Below, piece by piece: positions 7,597 through 11,005 of a stretch of DNA of 11,005 bases. Every line of letters starts with the position of its first letter. Positions within the stretch are counted from its first letter, which is position 1. The position numbers and the translations under genes were made by a program. This stretch comes from Candidatus Cloacimonadota bacterium (lineage in GTDB: Bacteria > Cloacimonadota > Cloacimonadia > Cloacimonadales > WRIO01): contig JALNXV010000089.1 in assembly GCA_023230175.1 (NCBI GenBank), positions 1 to 11,005 of the forward strand. Reading direction: 5' to 3'. The notes beneath the pieces are model-generated. The model saw only the letters and a program-made list of their open reading frames with translations, was not told where the DNA came from and made no database searches.

Positions 7597-7610
7597 AAAA
7601 TAATTATTTT
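7597..7610. promoter_or_regulatory. 14-bp palindrome abutting the -35 box
   Basis: AAAATAATTATTTT is a perfect palindrome ending two bases before the -35 hexamer of the operon promoter. It could be an operator for an activator or an A/T-rich UP element. In DNA this AT-rich such palindromes also arise by chance, so confidence is low. Confidence 0.3.
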
Positions 7611-7661
7611 TCTTTAAATTGCAAATATAAGCAGGAAATGAACTCAAAACTATTAAATATC

Positions 7662-10364
7662 CTACTTGATTAAAGTAAGCTTTAATATATTAATTATTTT
7701 CTTGATTTCTATTGGTTTGCAAAGCTCAAAAAAATTATCAATTGATTTAGATTCAAGTTGTTTTTTACAATCATTTTCCGAATAAAGGCTTATAATAGGT
7801 ATTTCACAGCCTTCATATCTACTTGTAATTTGTTGATTTAAATCTCTATAATTCATATCAGGAAAATCATTATCAATAAATAGTATATCAAGTTTATTTT
7901 TACTAATCAAATTTATTAAAGTATCATAATTTTGAGCGATAAAGATTGAACTATTCGGTAATAATGCTTTTAAATAATTGGAAAGTAGTATTAAATTTAT
8001 TTTATTATTATCCGCAATAATTATCACATAATCATCATAATTAACAGCTGTAATTTTTTTACTTGTATTTTGTGTAGTATCAACCATAAAATCGTATATA
8101 TCAAAAGATTTAATTGGCTTATAAATAATGGATAAACCCTTTTTTTCACATTTTTGTTTTTTCTCGAAAGATATATGTTCAGAACTAAACAATAAAATAT
8201 CAATATCATACGAAACAAACTCATTAACACTATCAATAAAATTGCATAACACTTCTTGTTGCAGTTGTATATCTATTAAAATTAGATTAATTTGTTGTTT
8301 TATAATTTCTTTCACATCTTGAGGTAAAGCAGAATTGTAATACACCCTAATATTAAAAGGATTAAATAACTTAGATAAGAAATCTTTAGTATTTTGGTTA
8401 TCTGTTATAATTAAAACATTTAATCCCGAAGGTATCTCTTTTAATCTCATAAAATTATAATAATTAGTTTTAATCTTAAAGGTAAATTCAGTTCCTCTGT
8501 CAAGAATCGAAGAAACGACTATATTACTATTCATTTTATGTGCTAAAGAATTAGAGATAGCAAGCCCCAATCCTGTACCTCCAAACTTTCTCGTAATTGA
8601 AGAATCAGCTTGTTGAAACGCTTTAAACAGTTTTTTCTGCATTTCTTCAGAAATACCTATTCCTGTATCAGATACCTTAAAATCTATCTCAATATTTTTA
8701 TCATCAATTACTTTAAAATTGATTTCAAGTATTATGTGTCCTTTTTCTGTAAACTTTATTGCATTATTTAATAGATTAAGTAAAATTTGTTTTAATCTTA
8801 ATCCATCAATATCAATATATTTTGGATAATCAGGTGATATATAAACTAATAAATCAAGATTTTTATTTAATGCAGATAATTTCACTATATCAACTATCTC
8901 GTTAATTAACGGCAAAAACTCAGTTTTAATAATTTCTAAATCTAATTTCCCGGCCTCAATCTTTGAAAAATCAAGTATATCATTAATTACCGATTGAAGT
9001 GATTTACTGGAAATCAAAACATTATTTAAGTACTTACTTTGGGTCTCGCTGAGTTCAGTTCGATTCAATAAATCAGTAAACCCTATAATGCCATTTAGAG
9101 GTGTCCTTATTTCATGACTCATATTAGCTAAAAATTCTGATTTAATTTTTGTAGCAGCTTCAGCTTTTTCTTTGGCAATGATAAGTTCTTGCTCAATTCT
9201 TTTTCGTTCTTCAAGATTTCTACTAACTCCAACAATCTCAATATCATTATCTTTATTATATCTAAATCTTGCAGAGATTTCTACCCAAACATCAAAGCCT
9301 TCTTTATGAGGTTGCTGAACTTCAACAATATATATCAAATTACTATCGGGATTACTTAAAAATTCTGTTAAATATTGATTAATTAATGGAGTGACTTCTT
9401 GATAAGATTGAGGCGTTAAGGATTGATCTAATCTTTCATTTAAAGCCTCTTCAATTGAAATTCCTCTCAAGTCATAAATAGTAGGACTAATATAAACAAA
9501 CTTACTTTTTGTTAGATTATACACCCAAATAGTATCAGAAGCAAATTCTGTTATAAGCCTATACTTTTCTTCGCTCTTTTGAAGCGATTCAGTAGCATTT
9601 TGAAGTTTTTGAGTGCGTTCATTAACTAAATTTTCAAGATTATTATAAATACTTTTTAAATTACTGCTCATATTATTAAATGAACTCATAATTTCATTCA
9701 TTTCTTTTATATCAAAGTGTTCAATTTGTTTACCGGTATTACCTTTTGAAATCTCATCCATCGCATACTTGAGTTTTAAAATGGGATTAAGAACTGAATA
9801 TTTTAAAATCTTATTAAGCAAATATATGATAATAAACACTATAAATATAACTAAAAGCAAATAAAAATTACGCATCGTTATTTCGTGTTTTACTAAAGAA
9901 GAAATATTATAGTATAAAACAAAATAACCAAAATTCTCTCCTGCAATTTCTATCGTATTGATATATTGCAATAAGTATTCACCTTCACTTTTTTTCTGTT
10001 TAAACAGGTATTCCGGATTTATTTTGTCAAGAGTAGATACATCTAATGCATTATCAATTACTTCTCCGGCATTGATTTTTAAATTCCCGTCAATATCATA
10101 AACCGAAGCTGAGATAATATTCTTATTTGTTACAAATATATTCATACTTTGTTGCAATGAAACATCTTGTCGAGTAAAAATCTCATTAGCGATAAATTCT
10201 TTTTGCTGAGTATAAAGTATATGAATAAAATCTTTAATAAGATCAAGATCTGTTTTTAAACCAATCTTACTGTTAAGTTGGAAAAAAGCAATAAAGATGA
10301 TAATAATTACCACGATCGCATAAAATAAAGCTAAATTAATTCTCTTTCTTAAACTAATACTCAT
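7662..10364 (-). CDS. Hybrid sensor histidine kinase with PAS and two receiver domains
   Basis: This 900-residue inner-membrane sensor kinase has TM1 (about 11-29), a periplasmic sensor (about 30-164, with a Cache-like [17 protein letters not shown]) and TM2 (about 166-184). A HAMP domain (about 185-240), a coiled-coil linker and a PAS domain (about 264-385) follow. The HisKA domain has phospho-accepting His417 in [10 protein letters not shown]. The ATPase domain has the N box [10 protein letters not shown] (530-539), DTGIG (566-570) and [10 protein letters not shown] (595-604), so it looks catalytically intact. Two receivers follow. REC1 (about 648-760) has Asp698 and Lys749 but TDN where DDN is usual (Thr654). 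REC2 (about 778-897) has Asp831 and Lys883, but ADN (Ala784) and Tyr861 at the usual Thr/Ser position. No Hpt domain is present. The gene starts 3 nt after a periplasmic binding protein gene with no strong ribosome site of its own (only a GAG), so it is probably read by coupling. Its output partner is not in the window. Confidence 0.92.
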   Translation of the reverse strand: MSISLRKRINLALFYAIVVIIIIFIAFFQLNSKIGLKTDLDLIKDFIHILYTQQKEFIANEIFTRQDVSLQQSMNIFVTNKNIISASVYDIDGNLKINAGEVIDNALDVSTLDKINPEYLFKQKKSEGEYLLQYINTIEIAGENFGYFVLYYNISSLVKHEITMRNFYLLLVIFIVFIIIYLLNKILKYSVLNPILKLKYAMDEISKGNTGKQIEHFDIKEMNEIMSSFNNMSSNLKSIYNNLENLVNERTQKLQNATESLQKSEEKYRLITEFASDTIWVYNLTKSKFVYISPTIYDLRGISIEEALNERLDQSLTPQSYQEVTPLINQYLTEFLSNPDSNLIYIVEVQQPHKEGFDVWVEISARFRYNKDNDIEIVGVSRNLEERKRIEQELIIAKEKAEAATKIKSEFLANMSHEIRTPLNGIIGFTDLLNRTELSETQSKYLNNVLISSKSLQSVINDILDFSKIEAGKLDLEIIKTEFLPLINEIVDIVKLSALNKNLDLLVYISPDYPKYIDIDGLRLKQILLNLLNNAIKFTEKGHIILEINFKVIDDKNIEIDFKVSDTGIGISEEMQKKLFKAFQQADSSITRKFGGTGLGLAISNSLAHKMNSNIVVSSILDRGTEFTFKIKTNYYNFMRLKEIPSGLNVLIITDNQNTKDFLSKLFNPFNIRVYYNSALPQDVKEIIKQQINLILIDIQLQQEVLCNFIDSVNEFVSYDIDILLFSSEHISFEKKQKCEKKGLSIIYKPIKSFDIYDFMVDTTQNTSKKITAVNYDDYVIIIADNNKINLILLSNYLKALLPNSSIFIAQNYDTLINLISKNKLDILFIDNDFPDMNYRDLNQQITSRYEGCEIPIISLYSENDCKKQLESKSIDNFFELCKPIEIKKIINILKLTLIK

Positions 10365-10367
10365 ATT

Positions 10368-11005
10368 CTAATACTCTGGTTTATAGATAGATTTTAAAAT
10401 TTTAACTCCGTTTTGTATCTCAGAAATAACAACATTTTTATTAATAGGATCTCCATTTTTATCAAACGTATAAACTCCACTACTCCCTTGAAAATCTTTT
10501 ACATCAGCAAGATTATCCCTTATCATATCACGATCTAATGAATTCGCCTTTTCTATAGAATAATTAAGTAATAAAAAAGCATCAAAAACTAATGAAATTG
10601 CTGAACTAAAAAGCACCTTATTATATTTCTTATCATAAGATTTAATTATATAATCAGTTAATGGATATCCAAGTTCTCTATGCCAGTGTTCCGACAATAT
10701 AATACCATTTGAAGCATCTCCGGCATACTCAATAATCTGCTCGCCCACTCCATCACCAGATAAGAATTGAGTTTCTATCCCCAAATTTTTTGCTTGCCTA
10801 ACTATAAAACCAAATTCTCGTGTATAACCGGGAATGAATACAATATCCGGCTGTAATTCTTTTATTTTACTAAGCTGTTTAGCAAAATCCATATCTCTTG
10901 ATTTATAACATCCTGACCATAAAACTTGTCCACCATTTGAATTATAGTAATCTGTAAATTTTTCTGTTAAAATCATACTATATTCTTCATCAATTTGACT
11001 TAATA
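10368..11005 (-). CDS. LivJ-like type 1 periplasmic binding protein (5' end off window)
   Basis: The reading frame stays open through the right edge at 11005, so this is the C-terminal part (212 codons). The ATG at 10976 is internal: the codons before it read LSQIDEEYS and continue the family pattern. Members usually have 370-400 residues, so about 170 are missing. Signature parts of Peripla_BP_6 proteins are visible: a DEEYS strand, SNGGQV, the DFAKQLSKIK helix, QPDIVFIPGYTREF, RQAKNLGIE, FLSGDGVG and, near the end, FQGSSGVYTFDKNGDPINK. Such proteins bind amino acids, urea, amides or related solutes in the periplasm, mostly for ABC importers. Here the next gene, 3 nt downstream, is a sensor kinase rather than a permease. 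This suggests the protein feeds a signal to that kinase. Ligand cannot be told from this part, and transport genes could still lie beyond the edge. Confidence 0.85.
   Translation of the reverse strand, partial: LSQIDEEYSMILTEKFTDYYNSNGGQVLWSGCYKSRDMDFAKQLSKIKELQPDIVFIPGYTREFGFIVRQAKNLGIETQFLSGDGVGEQIIEYAGDASNGIILSEHWHRELGYPLTDYIIKSYDKKYNKVLFSSAISLVFDAFLLLNYSIEKANSLDRDMIRDNLADVKDFQGSSGVYTFDKNGDPINKNVVISEIQNGVKILKSIYKPEY

Noticed and set aside
8024..8236. 70-codon minus-strand frame inside the kinase gene
   Set aside because: It is out of frame with the receiver domains, which are clearly coding here; its hydrophobic look comes from shifted AT-rich codons.
8128..8322. 64-codon plus-strand frame opposite the kinase gene
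   Set aside because: Antisense to the first receiver domain and without independent start signals.

Overview
This 11 kb window is AT-rich (about 30% GC by eye) and comes from a Gram-negative, didermal bacterium. The C-terminus of the protein at 504-3077 carries a YPNPFNPETTISYSL-type sorting domain. That motif is common in the Fibrobacterota-Chlorobiota-Bacteroidota sphere and its candidate phyla (Cloacimonadota, Marinimicrobia, Ignavibacteria and relatives). Low GC plus this motif makes a Cloacimonadota-like organism my best guess, but nothing in the window proves the phylum.

Layout, left to right. Positions 1-503 are non-coding and hold a diverged repeat copy and a promoter. A plus-strand gene (504-3077) encodes a large exported protein: an eight-unit FG-GAP/VCBS-type propeller, an FN3-like domain, a choice-of-anchor-J-like domain and a type IX secretion sorting domain. 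It ends at an intrinsic terminator (3129-3158). A 176-bp MITE-like element with 38-bp imperfect terminal inverted repeats follows (3183-3358). Everything from 3408 to the right edge is on the minus strand.

Minus-strand unit A, transcribed from a strong promoter at about 7594-7567, is a tight three-gene operon. It encodes a small secreted beta-rich protein (7539-7060), a PapD-like two-domain periplasmic protein (7060-6248) and a 947-residue outer-membrane beta-barrel-like protein (6251-3408). Gene junctions are TAATG and ATGA overlaps, so translation is probably coupled. Order, sizes and signal peptides match a subunit/chaperone/usher set, but the sequences do not look like textbook FimA, PapD or FimD. 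This is the best candidate here for an undescribed surface-fibre or secretion system.

Minus-strand unit B lies upstream of unit A. It consists of the C-terminal part of a LivJ-like type 1 periplasmic binding protein (cut by the window edge at 11005) and, 3 nt later, a 900-residue hybrid histidine kinase (10364-7662). The kinase has a periplasmic sensor, HAMP, PAS, HisKA and HATPase domains and two degenerate receiver domains. The spacing suggests that the binding protein supplies the kinase's ligand input. Whether this pair controls the neighbouring operon is inference: no DNA-binding regulator is visible in the window.
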